NCBI RefSeq assembly: GCF_900172235.1
Contig: NZ_FWFQ01000028.1
Coordinates: 1-38,711, forward strand
Reading direction: 5' to 3'
DNA length: 38,711 nt
Origin: Pseudoruegeria aquimaris
Lineage (GTDB): Bacteria > Pseudomonadota > Alphaproteobacteria > Rhodobacterales > Rhodobacteraceae
The notes below the pieces were generated by a model. The model did not search any database and had not been told where the DNA came from. It saw only the letters and a program-made list of their open reading frames with translations. Below are positions 20,735-29,090 of the stretch, in pieces; position 1 is the stretch's first letter; every line of letters starts with the position of its first letter. The translations under genes and the position numbers were made by a program.

Positions 20735-21435
20735 TCTTCTTCGTTGTAACGGTAACCGATGCCGTAGAGCGTTTCGATGGCGGAAAAATCGGGATCCACC
20801 GAACGCATCTTCTTGCGCAGGCGCTTGATGTGGCTGTCGATCGTGCGGTCGTCCACGTAGACCTGATCGTCATAGGCCACGTCCATCAGCTGATCGCGGC
20901 TCTTCACGAAGCCGGGCCGCTGCGCGAGCGCCTGAAGCAGAAGGAACTCGGTGACGGTGAGGGACACGTCCTTGCCCTTCCACGAAACGGAGTGGCGCAG
21001 CGGATCCATCGTCAGCGCGCCGCGCTCGATCACCTTGTTTTCCTCCGTGACGGGGGCGCCGTCGTTGCTCATCGCCTCCTGCCGGCGCAGCAGCGCGCGG
21101 ATGCGCTCCACCAGGAGCCGCTGGGAGAAGGGCTTCTTCACGTAGTCGTCCGCGCCCATGCGGAGGCCGAGCACCTCGTCGATCTCGTCATCCTTGGAGG
21201 TGAGGAAGATGACCGGCATGGAGGTTTTCTGGCGCAGACGCTGGAGCAGATCCATCCCGTCCATCCGGGGCATCTTTATGTCCAGCACGGCCATGTCCGG
21301 CAGCTTCTTGTTGAAGGCGTCCAGCGCCGTCTGGCCATCGTTGTAGGTCTCGACCTCGAAGCCCTCGGCTTCGAGCGTCATGGAAACAGACGTCAGGATG
21401 TTCCTGTCGTCATCGACAAGTGCAATCTTCGACAT
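20731..21435 (-). CDS. chvI: Two-component response regulator ChvI
   Basis: An OmpR/PhoB-class regulator of 234 residues. The receiver domain has acidic residues Asp8-Asp10, the phosphorylated Asp52 in [11 protein letters not shown], and Lys in [11 protein letters not shown]. The C-terminal winged helix ends in [17 protein letters not shown] and [11 protein letters not shown]. The ATG at 21433-21435 was chosen over an in-frame start 14 codons upstream because it begins the domain and has AGGGGC at the right distance. ChvI with ChvG controls envelope, acid and carbon metabolism genes in alphaproteobacteria, including pckA in several species; pckA is divergent from it here. It is the first gene of the minus-strand unit. 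Confidence 0.95.
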   Translation of the reverse strand: MSKIALVDDDRNILTSVSMTLEAEGFEVETYNDGQTALDAFNKKLPDMAVLDIKMPRMDGMDLLQRLRQKTSMPVIFLTSKDDEIDEVLGLRMGADDYVKKPFSQRLLVERIRALLRRQEAMSNDGAPVTEENKVIERGALTMDPLRHSVSWKGKDVSLTVTEFLLLQALAQRPGFVKSRDQLMDVAYDDQVYVDDRTIDSHIKRLRKKMRSVDPDFSAIETLYGIGYRYNEEE

Positions 21436-21781
21436 GGGTACTGCCCCTGGTAAGTTTTTATGCCTGATTTTTGACATACTCTCTCGCTTGCCCGGCGCAG
21501 AATCAACTGCAAACTGCGAATCACACCTGATTTGGCCGTGAAAGCTGCATAAAAGTCGTTAACTCTGGCGGAAATGACTCACTTTCCCCCTGCCGGTTGC
21601 GCTAACCGGTGCGACTGATTGCGCTAACCGCGTCTTTGCGACCTATTCTTTCTGCAGAGCGGCATGTTATGAAAGAAATGTCCGCGCCAAGGCGGTGCGG
21701 CAGCAATGATGGCCCATTGCTTCACAACTCAGGGAAAGAGAGAGGCGCCGCAGCATTCCTGCGTGCGCAAGGAGCTTGCAG
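21436..21781. promoter_or_regulatory. chvI-pckA divergent intergenic region
   Basis: This 346-base region separates chvI and pckA and holds no convincing gene. It should contain both promoters. The notable content is a 12-bp direct repeat, TTGCGCTAACCG, at 21597-21608 and again at 21619-21630 (22 bases start to start, about two helical turns). The first copy also sits inside the inverted repeat CCGGTT-GCGCT-AACCGG at 21593-21609. The pair lies about 150-185 bases upstream of the pckA start. It is a plausible operator for ChvI or for a LacI-type carbon regulator such as PckR/CceR, but the identity is inference. No clear -10/-35 pair could be assigned. Confidence 0.5.
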
Positions 21782-23380
21782 ATGACATTTGGACGGGTAA
21801 ACCCCGATTTCACCCTCGACGATCAAGGCATCACCGGGCTGGGGAACGTCTATTACAACTACCTCGAGCCGGCGCTGATCGAGGAAGCCCTGCAACGCAA
21901 GGAAGGCACGCTCGGCCAGGGCGGCACCTTCCTCGTGTCCACCGGCAAGCACACGGGCCGCTCGCCCAAGGACAAGTTCGTCGTCCGCACGCCGTCCGTC
22001 GAAGACACCATCTGGTGGGAGAACAACGCCCCCATGGAGCCCGCCGCCTTCGACGTGCTCTACGAGGACATGCTCGAACACATGAAGGGCCGCGACTACT
22101 TCGTGCAGGATCTCTACGGCGGCGCCGATCCGGCCCACCGGCTGGACGTGCGCATGATCTCCGAACTGGCCTGGCACGGGCTGTTCAACCGGCACATGCT
22201 GCGCCGCCCCGATCTCGAGGACGTGATGGAATTCGTGCCCGAATTCACGATCATCAACTGCCCCTCCTTCAAGGCCGATCCGGCACGGCATGGCTGCCGC
22301 TCCGAAACGGTGATCGCGCTCAACTTCGATCGCAAGCTGATCCTCGTGGGCGGCACCGAATACGCCGGCGAGAACAAGAAGAGCGTCTTCACGCTGCTCA
22401 ACTACATCCTGCCGGGCAAAGGCGTGATGGCGATGCACTGCTCCGCCAACCACGCGCCGCACAACCCGGTGGACACCGCCATCTTCTTCGGCCTCTCCGG
22501 CACCGGCAAGACGACGCTTTCGGCCGACCCGAACCGCGTGCTGATCGGCGACGATGAACACGGCTGGTCCAGCCGCGGCACCTTCAACTTCGAGGGCGGC
22601 TGCTACGCGAAAACGATCAACCTCTCGGCCGAGGCCGAGCCCGAGATCTACGCCACCACCAAGAAATTCGCGACGGTGATCGAGAACATGGTGTTCGACT
22701 CCTACACCAAGGAGCTCGATTTCGAGGACGACAGCCTCACCGCCAACATGCGCTGCGCCTACCCGCTGGAATACATCTCCAACGCCTCCACCTCCGCGCT
22801 TGGCGGCCACCCGAAAAACATCATCATGCTCACATGCGATACCTTCGGCGTGCTGCCCCCGATCGCGCGGCTCACCCCGGCTCAGGCGATGTATCACTTC
22901 CTGTCGGGCTTCACCTCCAAGGTGGCCGGCACAGAGCGCGGCGTGACGGAGCCGGAGCCCACCTTCTCCACCTGCTTCGGCGCGCCCTTCATGCCCCGCC
23001 GCCCGGAAGTCTACGGCAACCTGCTGCGCGAGAAGATCGCCAAGCACGGGGCCACCTGCTGGCTGGTGAACACCGGCTGGACGGGCGGCGCCTACGGCAC
23101 CGGCTCGCGCATGCCGATCAAGGCCACCCGTGCCCTGCTCACCGCCGCGCTGGACGGCACGCTGGCCGACGTGAAATACCGCAAGGATCCGAACTTCGGC
23201 TTTGAAGTGCCGGTAAGCGTGCCCGGCGTGCCGGACATCCTGCTGGACCCCCGCCGCACCTGGGACGACGCCGAGGCCTACGATGAACAGGCCGCCAAGC
23301 TCGTCCAGATGTTCGCGGAGAACTTCGCGCAATACGTGGACTACATCGACGAGGACGTGAAGGCCGTCGCCATCGGGTGA
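21782..23380 (+). CDS. pckA: Phosphoenolpyruvate carboxykinase (ATP)
   Basis: PckA converts oxaloacetate and ATP to phosphoenolpyruvate, CO2 and ADP, the first committed gluconeogenic step. The 532-residue protein has the kinase-1a P-loop [14 protein letters not shown] (from residue 237) and kinase-2 IGDDEHGW. Its N-terminal substrate site includes [13 protein letters not shown]. The ATG at 21782 has GGAG at 21771-21774, seven bases upstream; an in-frame TTG at 21776 is less likely. A strong terminator follows. It is divergent from chvI, in keeping with ChvGI control of carbon flux, and faces away from the regulatory PTS block. Confidence 0.97.
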   Translation: MTFGRVNPDFTLDDQGITGLGNVYYNYLEPALIEEALQRKEGTLGQGGTFLVSTGKHTGRSPKDKFVVRTPSVEDTIWWENNAPMEPAAFDVLYEDMLEHMKGRDYFVQDLYGGADPAHRLDVRMISELAWHGLFNRHMLRRPDLEDVMEFVPEFTIINCPSFKADPARHGCRSETVIALNFDRKLILVGGTEYAGENKKSVFTLLNYILPGKGVMAMHCSANHAPHNPVDTAIFFGLSGTGKTTLSADPNRVLIGDDEHGWSSRGTFNFEGGCYAKTINLSAEAEPEIYATTKKFATVIENMVFDSYTKELDFEDDSLTANMRCAYPLEYISNASTSALGGHPKNIIMLTCDTFGVLPPIARLTPAQAMYHFLSGFTSKVAGTERGVTEPEPTFSTCFGAPFMPRRPEVYGNLLREKIAKHGATCWLVNTGWTGGAYGTGSRMPIKATRALLTAALDGTLADVKYRKDPNFGFEVPVSVPGVPDILLDPRRTWDDAEAYDEQAAKLVQMFAENFAQYVDYIDEDVKAVAIG

Positions 23381-23406
23381 GGGTTACGCGTTTTGATTAA
23401 GAGGAA

Positions 23407-23432
23407 CGCCCGGCGAGAGCCGGGCGTTTTTT
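23407..23432 (+). terminator. Intrinsic terminator of pckA
   Basis: An 8-bp perfect stem, CGCCCGGC pairing with GCCGGGCG, with a GAGA tetraloop is followed by six T residues. It begins 27 bases after the pckA stop. The GC-rich part of the locus ends here and the AT-rich islet begins immediately after it. Confidence 0.9.
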
Positions 23433-23632
23433 GTTGACACCTCATTCTGCTCATCTTTCCTCGGTCGTGCTGACCCTCATGATACAACAACCGCTGAAGC
23501 AACACCCTACAATGCCTACTCAATAGCGCACTTAGACGTTCCCAAGCCTAGAAAATTTATTGCAATCTTAGCTAGATGTAGGTTTAAGCTTCTCCCGCAC
23601 GAGAATTAACTACGAACAAGATTGAGACTTCT

Positions 23633-24256
23633 ATGAAGGGTCTATTCCCACAGTTTGATCCTTATACCCCTAAGGACTTCGAAGCCATTTGGAAGAACGC
23701 CCTCTTTGTCTTTGACACCAACGTGCTCTTAAGTCTCTATAGATACCAGTCAAAAACCAGAGACCAACTACTTGAGTTACTTGACCAGCTGAGCGATCAG
23801 ATATGGATACCTCACCATGTAGCACTGGAATTTCAAAGAAATCGCGCGACAGTTATTGCGGATCAAATAAACCGATTTACCGAAGTCGAAAAGGTAGTCA
23901 AAAAATCTCGAGACAGTTTAAGGTCTGATCTTGAAGGCCTTCAATTGGCGCAACGGCACTCATTAATTGACCCAGACAAACTCACAAACGAGTTTGATAG
24001 AATATCAAAGGATTTCCTGACTTACCTTGAGGACATCCAGAAGAAGCAACAAGAGCTTAATTCACCAGACCCTTTGAAGGCAAAGATAGAGAGCCTATTT
24101 GATGGAAAAGTTGGAAAAGAGCCGGAAAATCAAAAAAACCTAGACGATATATATATAAAAAGGGCGAGAAGCGTTTCGCATTGTCTATACCGCCCGGCTA
24201 TATGGATCGCAAAAAAGAAAAGCCCGGCTCTGATGAATACTGCCACAACCATTTAG
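23633..24256 (+). CDS. PIN-like (PIN_8 type) nuclease, N-terminal part of a gene split by a frameshift
   Basis: A 207-residue frame whose first 170 residues are the start of a PIN-like domain of the large PIN_8 type. FVFDTNVLLSLYR carries the first metal-binding acid, Asp28, and HHVALEFQRNR carries Glu66, followed by a long charged helical insertion. The end, after about residue 177, is a frameshifted tail (RARSVSHCLYRP...) that does not belong to the family. Moving two bases in the AT tract at 24147-24156 makes it read DDIYKKGEKRFALSIPPGYMD, the expected continuation. It acts as an RNase/nuclease in related proteins, several tied to phage defence; the target here is unknown. The ribosome-binding site is weak. 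Confidence 0.75.
   Translation: MKGLFPQFDPYTPKDFEAIWKNALFVFDTNVLLSLYRYQSKTRDQLLELLDQLSDQIWIPHHVALEFQRNRATVIADQINRFTEVEKVVKKSRDSLRSDLEGLQLAQRHSLIDPDKLTNEFDRISKDFLTYLEDIQKKQQELNSPDPLKAKIESLFDGKVGKEPENQKNLDDIYIKRARSVSHCLYRPAIWIAKKKSPALMNTATTI
24147..24156. repeat. (AT)5 tract at the frameshift in the PIN-nuclease gene
   Basis: Five AT units. With four units the PIN frame continues DDIYKKGEKRF and joins the downstream frame, giving one protein of 462 residues (1389 coding bases). With five, the frame is lost and ends at 24256. A contingency switch, a fixed pseudogene mutation, or a sequence error all fit. Confidence 0.7.
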
Positions 24257-25023
24257 GATACAAAAAGAAATTTGGCGACTACTTAGTTTGGCACCAGATA
24301 CTTGAGCACACAAAAACATCAGGAAAAGATTCATTGGTTTTTGTGACAGACGACGGCAAAGAAGACTGGTGGTGGAAAATCAAGTCTGGTGGAGACAAAG
24401 TACTTGGACCCCGACCTGAATTAGTTGAGGAAGCTAGGTCTATCGGAGGCGTGTCAGATTTTTTGATGTATCGACCGGTCAGCTTTCTGAAATATGCAAA
24501 CAAGTTCCTCAAGACAGAGGTTTCTGCGGAAACCATAGAGGAAGTAAGAGATGTTTCAAGATACCGAACATCATTTTATGACAGGTATGATTCCATCAAG
24601 GGTTTTGCTCATCGCGCTGAACTCGCGGTGGGCCGTTGGCTGGAAGGAAGGTACTCAAGCATTTCACGCAAGGGGCCCGGTTATCCTGATTTTGTAGCGA
24701 AGTCAAACGGAAAACGATATGGCTTTGAGGTGAAAGCCAACATGGGTGGTAAGTTGGCTATGAAGTGGCTCAGGGAGGCCGTTTATCAAGCTAGCTATTT
24801 TCTTTCGACTGGCGAACTAGATGAGAGCACGATTATATTGGTAGCTCGGTCAGAAAGTGAGATCTGGATTCATTCTGATCTAATAAGGAAGTCGCGTTTC
24901 AAGGATATGCCAAAACCCGTACATATTGTACTCGGTATATTGGAAGAATACGAGAATTTGGAAATATTCGTGCCAGTAAAAGATGTTCCGCTCGGTGGAC
25001 AGGACGATCGGTTCGACGAGTAA
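24181..25023 (+). CDS. C-terminal part of the split gene: end of the PIN-like domain plus a PD-(D/E)XK-type nuclease domain
   Basis: A 280-residue frame opening at a TTG with SIPPGYMDRKKEKPG, then GDYLVWHQIL and FVTDDGKEDWWW, which complete the PIN_8 catalytic half (the DD pair supplies metal ligands). After a linker, a second nuclease-like domain shows Glu in RAELAVGRWLEGR, Asp in GYPDFVAKSNG (24684-24689) and GlutamateXLys in GFEVKAN (24727-24735), the E-D-ExK layout of restriction-endonuclease-like enzymes. Independent translation is doubtful; AAGGGCGAG upstream could allow re-initiation. The stop lies 69 bases before the convergent tauE stop. PIN plus PD-(D/E)XK in one protein suggests a nucleic-acid-attacking defence factor, which is inferred. 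Confidence 0.75.
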   Translation: MSIPPGYMDRKKEKPGSDEYCHNHLGYKKKFGDYLVWHQILEHTKTSGKDSLVFVTDDGKEDWWWKIKSGGDKVLGPRPELVEEARSIGGVSDFLMYRPVSFLKYANKFLKTEVSAETIEEVRDVSRYRTSFYDRYDSIKGFAHRAELAVGRWLEGRYSSISRKGPGYPDFVAKSNGKRYGFEVKANMGGKLAMKWLREAVYQASYFLSTGELDESTIILVARSESEIWIHSDLIRKSRFKDMPKPVHIVLGILEEYENLEIFVPVKDVPLGGQDDRFDE

Positions 25024-25092
25024 GACTGAGCCCCTTGAGACGGCTGTGCATTTGATGCAAAGCCTCACCTCGGCACGAGTTCATTTTTGGCC

Positions 25093-25860
25093 CTACCCCA
25101 TCACCCCCCGCCGCACCAAATTCAGCCCCGCCACCACCAGCACCACCAGAGTGGCGGTGCGGAAGCGGGTTTGGTCCATGCGGTCCTGCGCTCTGAACCC
25201 CAGCGCCATGCCCACCCCGGCGGGCAGCAGCAGCAGGGCCGAGAGCGGGGCTGTCTCCGTGTTGAAAATCCCAGAGCGCATATGGGCGAGCAGCAGCATC
25301 ACCGCCCCCGCCCCGTAGATCACGCCCTGCACCCGCACGGCCTCCTGCTTGGGGGTGTCCAAGGCGGTGAGATAGGCCACCGTCGGCGGCCCCCAGACGC
25401 CCGAGATCCCGCCGCAGAAGCCCGCGATGGCCCCCACCGTCACCTCCACCGGGCGGCGGCGTTCGGGCGGGAAGGAGAGCCGCCAGCCCAGAAGCTGGCT
25501 CACCGCGAAGAGCGTCACCGGAACGCCGATCATCAGGAAAAGCGTCTGCGCGGAGAGGTGCCGCACCAGCTGCGCGCTCAGGCCGATGAAGCCCAGCACC
25601 AGCGCGAGGTAGATCCAGTGGTGGCGGGCGGACTCCAGCGCCGGCCCCACCCCCTGCCGCAGCGCCTGCGCGGCGTTCATCACCACCGTGGGCAGGATCA
25701 GTGCCGCAAGTGCGAGATCGGGTGCCATGATCGAGCCCAGCCCGGAAATCATGATCATCGGCAGCGCAAAGCCGATCGCCCCTTTCACGAATCCCGCCAG
25801 CAGGCCGATCGCGAGAGAGATCAGCAGGGTCTGCGGTGCGAACTCCTGTAAAACAAGCAT
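25093..25860 (-). CDS. TauE/SafE-family membrane transporter
   Basis: A 255-residue membrane protein with about eight hydrophobic segments in two similar halves. GFVKGAIGFALPM near the N-terminus and GAIAGFCGGISGVWGPPTVAYL in the second half are the paired signature loops of the sulfite/anion exporter family TauE/SafE. It probably exports sulfite, sulfoacetate or another organic anion from the cytoplasm; the substrate is not determined. The ATG is at 25858-25860. It is divergent from mcd, and its stop faces the AT-rich islet. Confidence 0.9.
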   Translation of the reverse strand: MLVLQEFAPQTLLISLAIGLLAGFVKGAIGFALPMIMISGLGSIMAPDLALAALILPTVVMNAAQALRQGVGPALESARHHWIYLALVLGFIGLSAQLVRHLSAQTLFLMIGVPVTLFAVSQLLGWRLSFPPERRRPVEVTVGAIAGFCGGISGVWGPPTVAYLTALDTPKQEAVRVQGVIYGAGAVMLLLAHMRSGIFNTETAPLSALLLLPAGVGMALGFRAQDRMDQTRFRTATLVVLVVAGLNLVRRGVMG

Positions 25861-26033
25861 GTCGTGCGGGCTCCCCCTCGGCGGCCCTTCTTCTATATCC
25901 TACCGGGAGCGGCCCGCGCATCGGAAAAACCGTTGGGTCATTTTTGTTCTTTTGCAGAATACCTCACGCATTAATATTGCGCTGCACCTGCAAAATGGCT
26001 AAACCCGGTAGCAACCGATTCAAGGAGCCAGAC

Positions 26034-27716
26034 ATGCCACATGACGGACAGGACCTGAGCCACATGACGACACGCCCGCTTCTGGACGATCTTCTGCCCA
26101 CCACGGCGGCGGCCCTGCCCACCGTGGAGGCGCTGTTCCAGGCCGGCCGCGAGAAGCTGCGCGCCCTCGTCACCCGGGATGGCCGCGTGTCCTCCGCCCT
26201 GCTGGAGCAGCACCAATACGCCGCCCACACCTTGAGCTGGCTCGCCACCTACGCCGAATCCCTGCGCCAGATGCAGGCCTGGGCGGAGCGCGTGCAAAGC
26301 GAGGGCAAATTCGGGGAGATCGAAGCGCTGATCCACCAGATCGCCTTCGGAGAATACCTCAACCAGATCTTCGGGGGCATCCCGATGAGCCAGGGGGAGA
26401 TGGCCCGCTTGCAGGACCTCGGCCTCACGCCCCCGGCAAACCGCGAGCCGGCGGTGGAGCGCCTTATGGCCCAGGGCAACTCCGCCGCCGCCCGCACCCG
26501 CCTCGTGGAACTGATGCAGGAGCAGCGCGCCAACGCCACCTTCGGCGCCTCGGGGCTCGACGATGAACTGGAGATGATCCGCGATCAGTTCCGCCGCTAT
26601 GCCGACGAGAAGGTGATCCCCTACGCCCACGAATGGCACCTGAAAGATGAGCTGATCCCGATGGAAGTGATCAGCGATCTGGCCGAGATGGGCGTCTTCG
26701 GCCTGACCATCCCCGAGGAATACGGCGGATTCGGCCTGTCCAAGGCCTCGATGGTGGTCGTGTCCGAAGAGCTTTCGCGCGGCTACATCGGCGTCGGCTC
26801 GCTGGGCACGCGCTCCGAGATCGCGGCGGAGCTGATTCTCTGCGGCGGCACGGAAGAGCAGAAACAGCACTGGCTGCCCAAGCTCGCCAGCGCCGAGATC
26901 CTGCCCACCGCCGTGTTCACCGAGCCCAACACCGGCTCCGATCTCGGCTCCCTGCGCACCCGCGCGGTGAAGGGCGAGGATGGCGACTACACCGTCACCG
27001 GCAACAAGACATGGATCACCCACGCCGCGCGCACCCACGTGATGACGCTGCTGGCGCGCACCGATCCCACCACCACGAACTACTCCGGCCTGTCGATGTT
27101 CCTCGCGGAGAAGACCCCCGGCACCGACGAGGAGCCCTTCCCCACCCCCGGCATGACCGGCGGCGAGATCGAAGTGCTCGGCTATCGCGGCATGAAGGAA
27201 TACGAGCTGGGGTTCGACGGCTTCAAGGTGAAGGGCGAGAACCTGCTCGGAGGCAAGGAAGGCCAGGGCTTCAAACAGCTGATGCAGACGTTTGAGAGCG
27301 CCCGCATCCAGACCGCCGCCCGCGCCATCGGCGTGGCGCAATCGGCGATGGAAGTCGGGATGCAATACGCGATCGACCGCAAGCAGTTCGGCAAATCCCT
27401 GATCGAGTTCCCGCGCGTGGGCGGCAAGCTGGCGATGATGGCGGTTGAGATCATGATCGCCCGTCAGCTCACCTATTTCTCCGCGTGGCAGAAAGATCAC
27501 GACAAACGCTGCGATCTGGAGGCCGGCATGGCCAAGCTGCTGGGCGCCCGCGTGGCCTGGGCGGCGGCCGACAACGCACTGCAGATCCACGGCGGCAACG
27601 GCTTCGCGCTGGAATACACCGCCAGCCGCATCCTCTGCGATGCGCGCATTCTGAACATCTTCGAGGGGGCGGCGGAGATCCAGGCGCAGGTCATCGCGCG
27701 GCGTCTGCTGGACTGA
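26034..27716 (+). CDS. mcd: (2S)-methylsuccinyl-CoA dehydrogenase, ethylmalonyl-CoA pathway
   Basis: A 560-residue flavoenzyme of the acyl-CoA dehydrogenase superfamily, oxidising methylsuccinyl-CoA to mesaconyl-CoA. It carries an extra N-terminal region of about 170 residues, mostly helical (LLDDLLPTTAAALPTVEALF), which ordinary short-chain enzymes lack and Mcd has. The dehydrogenase core follows, with TIPEEYGGFGLSKAS, FTEPNTGSDLGSLRTRAVKG and GNKTWITHAARTHV. The C-terminal block HGGNGFALEYTASRIL ends with NIFEGAAEIQAQVIARRLLD. The ATG at 26034 has AAGGAG at 26022-26027. Electrons should go to ETF (etfBA). The assignment rests on the long N-terminus and motif pattern; another unusual acyl-CoA dehydrogenase is the main alternative. 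Confidence 0.82.
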   Translation: MPHDGQDLSHMTTRPLLDDLLPTTAAALPTVEALFQAGREKLRALVTRDGRVSSALLEQHQYAAHTLSWLATYAESLRQMQAWAERVQSEGKFGEIEALIHQIAFGEYLNQIFGGIPMSQGEMARLQDLGLTPPANREPAVERLMAQGNSAAARTRLVELMQEQRANATFGASGLDDELEMIRDQFRRYADEKVIPYAHEWHLKDELIPMEVISDLAEMGVFGLTIPEEYGGFGLSKASMVVVSEELSRGYIGVGSLGTRSEIAAELILCGGTEEQKQHWLPKLASAEILPTAVFTEPNTGSDLGSLRTRAVKGEDGDYTVTGNKTWITHAARTHVMTLLARTDPTTTNYSGLSMFLAEKTPGTDEEPFPTPGMTGGEIEVLGYRGMKEYELGFDGFKVKGENLLGGKEGQGFKQLMQTFESARIQTAARAIGVAQSAMEVGMQYAIDRKQFGKSLIEFPRVGGKLAMMAVEIMIARQLTYFSAWQKDHDKRCDLEAGMAKLLGARVAWAAADNALQIHGGNGFALEYTASRILCDARILNIFEGAAEIQAQVIARRLLD

Positions 27717-27746
27717 TCCCGCCCCGGAGGCTTTCGAAGAACCTGT

Positions 27747-27771
27747 CCGCCGGCGCTTAAGGTGCCGGCGG
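27747..27771. other. Hairpin over the stop of the second HupE-like gene
   Basis: CCGCCGGC pairs with GCCGGCGG across a 9-base loop that holds the stop codon of the minus-strand membrane gene. It sits between convergent genes. No T tract follows on either strand, so it is not a standard intrinsic terminator; it could act as an RNA-stabilising structure. Confidence 0.35.
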
Positions 27772-28368
27772 CTGCGCGTAGAGCAGCGCCAGCATCACCA
27801 GGGCGATCGCGCCGGTCCATGCGGCAAGGACGCGAAAACCGATCTGGACCACGGGCGCGGCGAAACGCTCTTTCACGATGGCACTCAGCCCGGCGATGTA
27901 GAGCAGGCCCATGCCGGCCCCGAACAGGGAGCCCGTCATTGTGAACGCCCTGTCCCGGGCGGGGCCGGCATCGGGAATGGACGCCGCGCCGATCACCAAT
28001 CCCCCCACCCCCAAAACGAGCGCCGCAAGGGGCACACCCCGCCCCGGCGCAAGCGCGGCATGGGTACAGGCGATCACCGCGATCCCGTACATGGCCGGAT
28101 CGAGCACCCACTCCGCCGAACCCGCGAAAAGCCCCACGAGGCTCAGCCCCACGAAGGCTGCAATCGGCGCCTTCGCTCGCTCAAGGGCGAAACTGCCCGC
28201 CAGCAGGCCGACACCCAGCATCAGAAGCGCCTGGGCGGGCGTGGAAAACGGATGCAGCAGCCCGATGTAGAACCCCTTGATGCCCGGAACCGGCGCGTGG
28301 GCGAAGGCCGCGCCGGGGCACAGGGTCGGCACGATCCAGCCGGCCAGGCGCGCAGGCCGCGGCGTCAT
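27757..28368 (-). CDS. HupE/UreJ-like multi-pass membrane protein (second of a pair)
   Basis: A 203-residue membrane protein with about six hydrophobic segments. After a signal-like start, AHAPVPGIKGFYIGLLHPF gives a His-containing opening loop reminiscent of the HupE/UreJ nickel-permease family but without its full HPxxGxDH. Its ATG at 28366-28368 overlaps the stop of the upstream HupE gene (ATGA), so the two form a pair and may make one complex. No hydrogenase or urease genes are in the window, so the metal or role is open. Confidence 0.7.
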   Translation of the reverse strand: MTPRPARLAGWIVPTLCPGAAFAHAPVPGIKGFYIGLLHPFSTPAQALLMLGVGLLAGSFALERAKAPIAAFVGLSLVGLFAGSAEWVLDPAMYGIAVIACTHAALAPGRGVPLAALVLGVGGLVIGAASIPDAGPARDRAFTMTGSLFGAGMGLLYIAGLSAIVKERFAAPVVQIGFRVLAAWTGAIALVMLALLYAQPPAP

Positions 28369-28961
28369 GCCAGCCCGGTCAGGAAGGCCACGCCCGCGAG
28401 CGAGATCACGCCCCCCGCGGCACGCACCGCGATCCGGCCACCGGGGCGGGAGACGAGGAGCCCGAAGGCGATGCCGATCAGGTGCAGGAGTCCGGTGGAG
28501 ATGACGAAACCGATGGCATAGGCGAAGGCGTTCACGGTTGCGGGCAGTTCGGTGCCGTGAGCGTAGCCGTGGAAGATCGCGAAGGCGCCGACGATCACGG
28601 CTGCGATCCAGATCGGCGGCCGCGCCGCGAAGACGACCATCAGCCCCAGCACGACGGCTGAAAGCGCGATGCCCGTTTCGACGGCGGGCACGGGAATGCC
28701 AAGGATGCCGGCCACGGCGCCCAGCGCCATGACCAGCGGAAAGACGACCGGCAGGATCCAGATCGAGGGCGCCCCGAGCACGGCCCCCCAAAGCCCGACG
28801 GCCACCATGGCCGCCACGTGATCCCACCCGAGGATCGGATGGGTGAAGCCGGCGATGAAACCGCCCCCGTAGCCCGAGCCTTCGTGGGCAAGGGCCGGCA
28901 GCCCCGCAGCCCCGAACAAGGCCAGACAGCCGACGAAAAGAATGAATGCGCGCAGCGGCAT
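28365..28961 (-). CDS. HupE/UreJ family membrane protein, putative nickel or cobalt permease
   Basis: A 198-residue membrane protein with an N-terminal signal peptide ending in ALAHEGSG, then the family signature FTHPILGWDHVAAMVA (HPxxGxDH), and a second His-bearing segment FAIFHGYAHGTELPA. HupE/UreJ members import nickel for hydrogenase or urease, and a cobalt role is also possible in this B12-using bacterium. That assignment is inference. It shares an ATGA overlap with the following second membrane gene. Upstream, 129 bases separate it from the SHOCT protein gene. Confidence 0.88.
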   Translation of the reverse strand: MPLRAFILFVGCLALFGAAGLPALAHEGSGYGGGFIAGFTHPILGWDHVAAMVAVGLWGAVLGAPSIWILPVVFPLVMALGAVAGILGIPVPAVETGIALSAVVLGLMVVFAARPPIWIAAVIVGAFAIFHGYAHGTELPATVNAFAYAIGFVISTGLLHLIGIAFGLLVSRPGGRIAVRAAGGVISLAGVAFLTGLA

Positions 28962-29090
28962 AGGGGTCCCCCGACCTATGGATTTCAGACGGGCCGAAGC
29001 TAGGGCAGCTTCCCAGGAGGTTCAACGCGATCACGCATCCCGCGCGGGGCATGGCCCAGCCAAGCGCCTGCCCCACAGCGGCCCGCGATG

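Larger units (their letters stand above)
23433..25080. other. AT-rich islet, probably acquired by transfer
   Basis: Base composition changes sharply from GC-rich to clearly AT-rich right after the pckA terminator, and returns near 25080, just before the tauE stop. The only gene in it is the split PIN/nuclease gene, whose codon use (many AAA, ATA, GAT, AAT) differs from every neighbour. The 200 bases before the gene (23433-23632) hold no recognisable RNA gene, and I found no flanking direct repeats, integrase or IS ends. Confidence 0.75.

Noticed and set aside
23433-23632. A tRNA or small RNA as the islet attachment site
   Set aside because: No cloverleaf, no CCA end and no matching repeat at the far edge.
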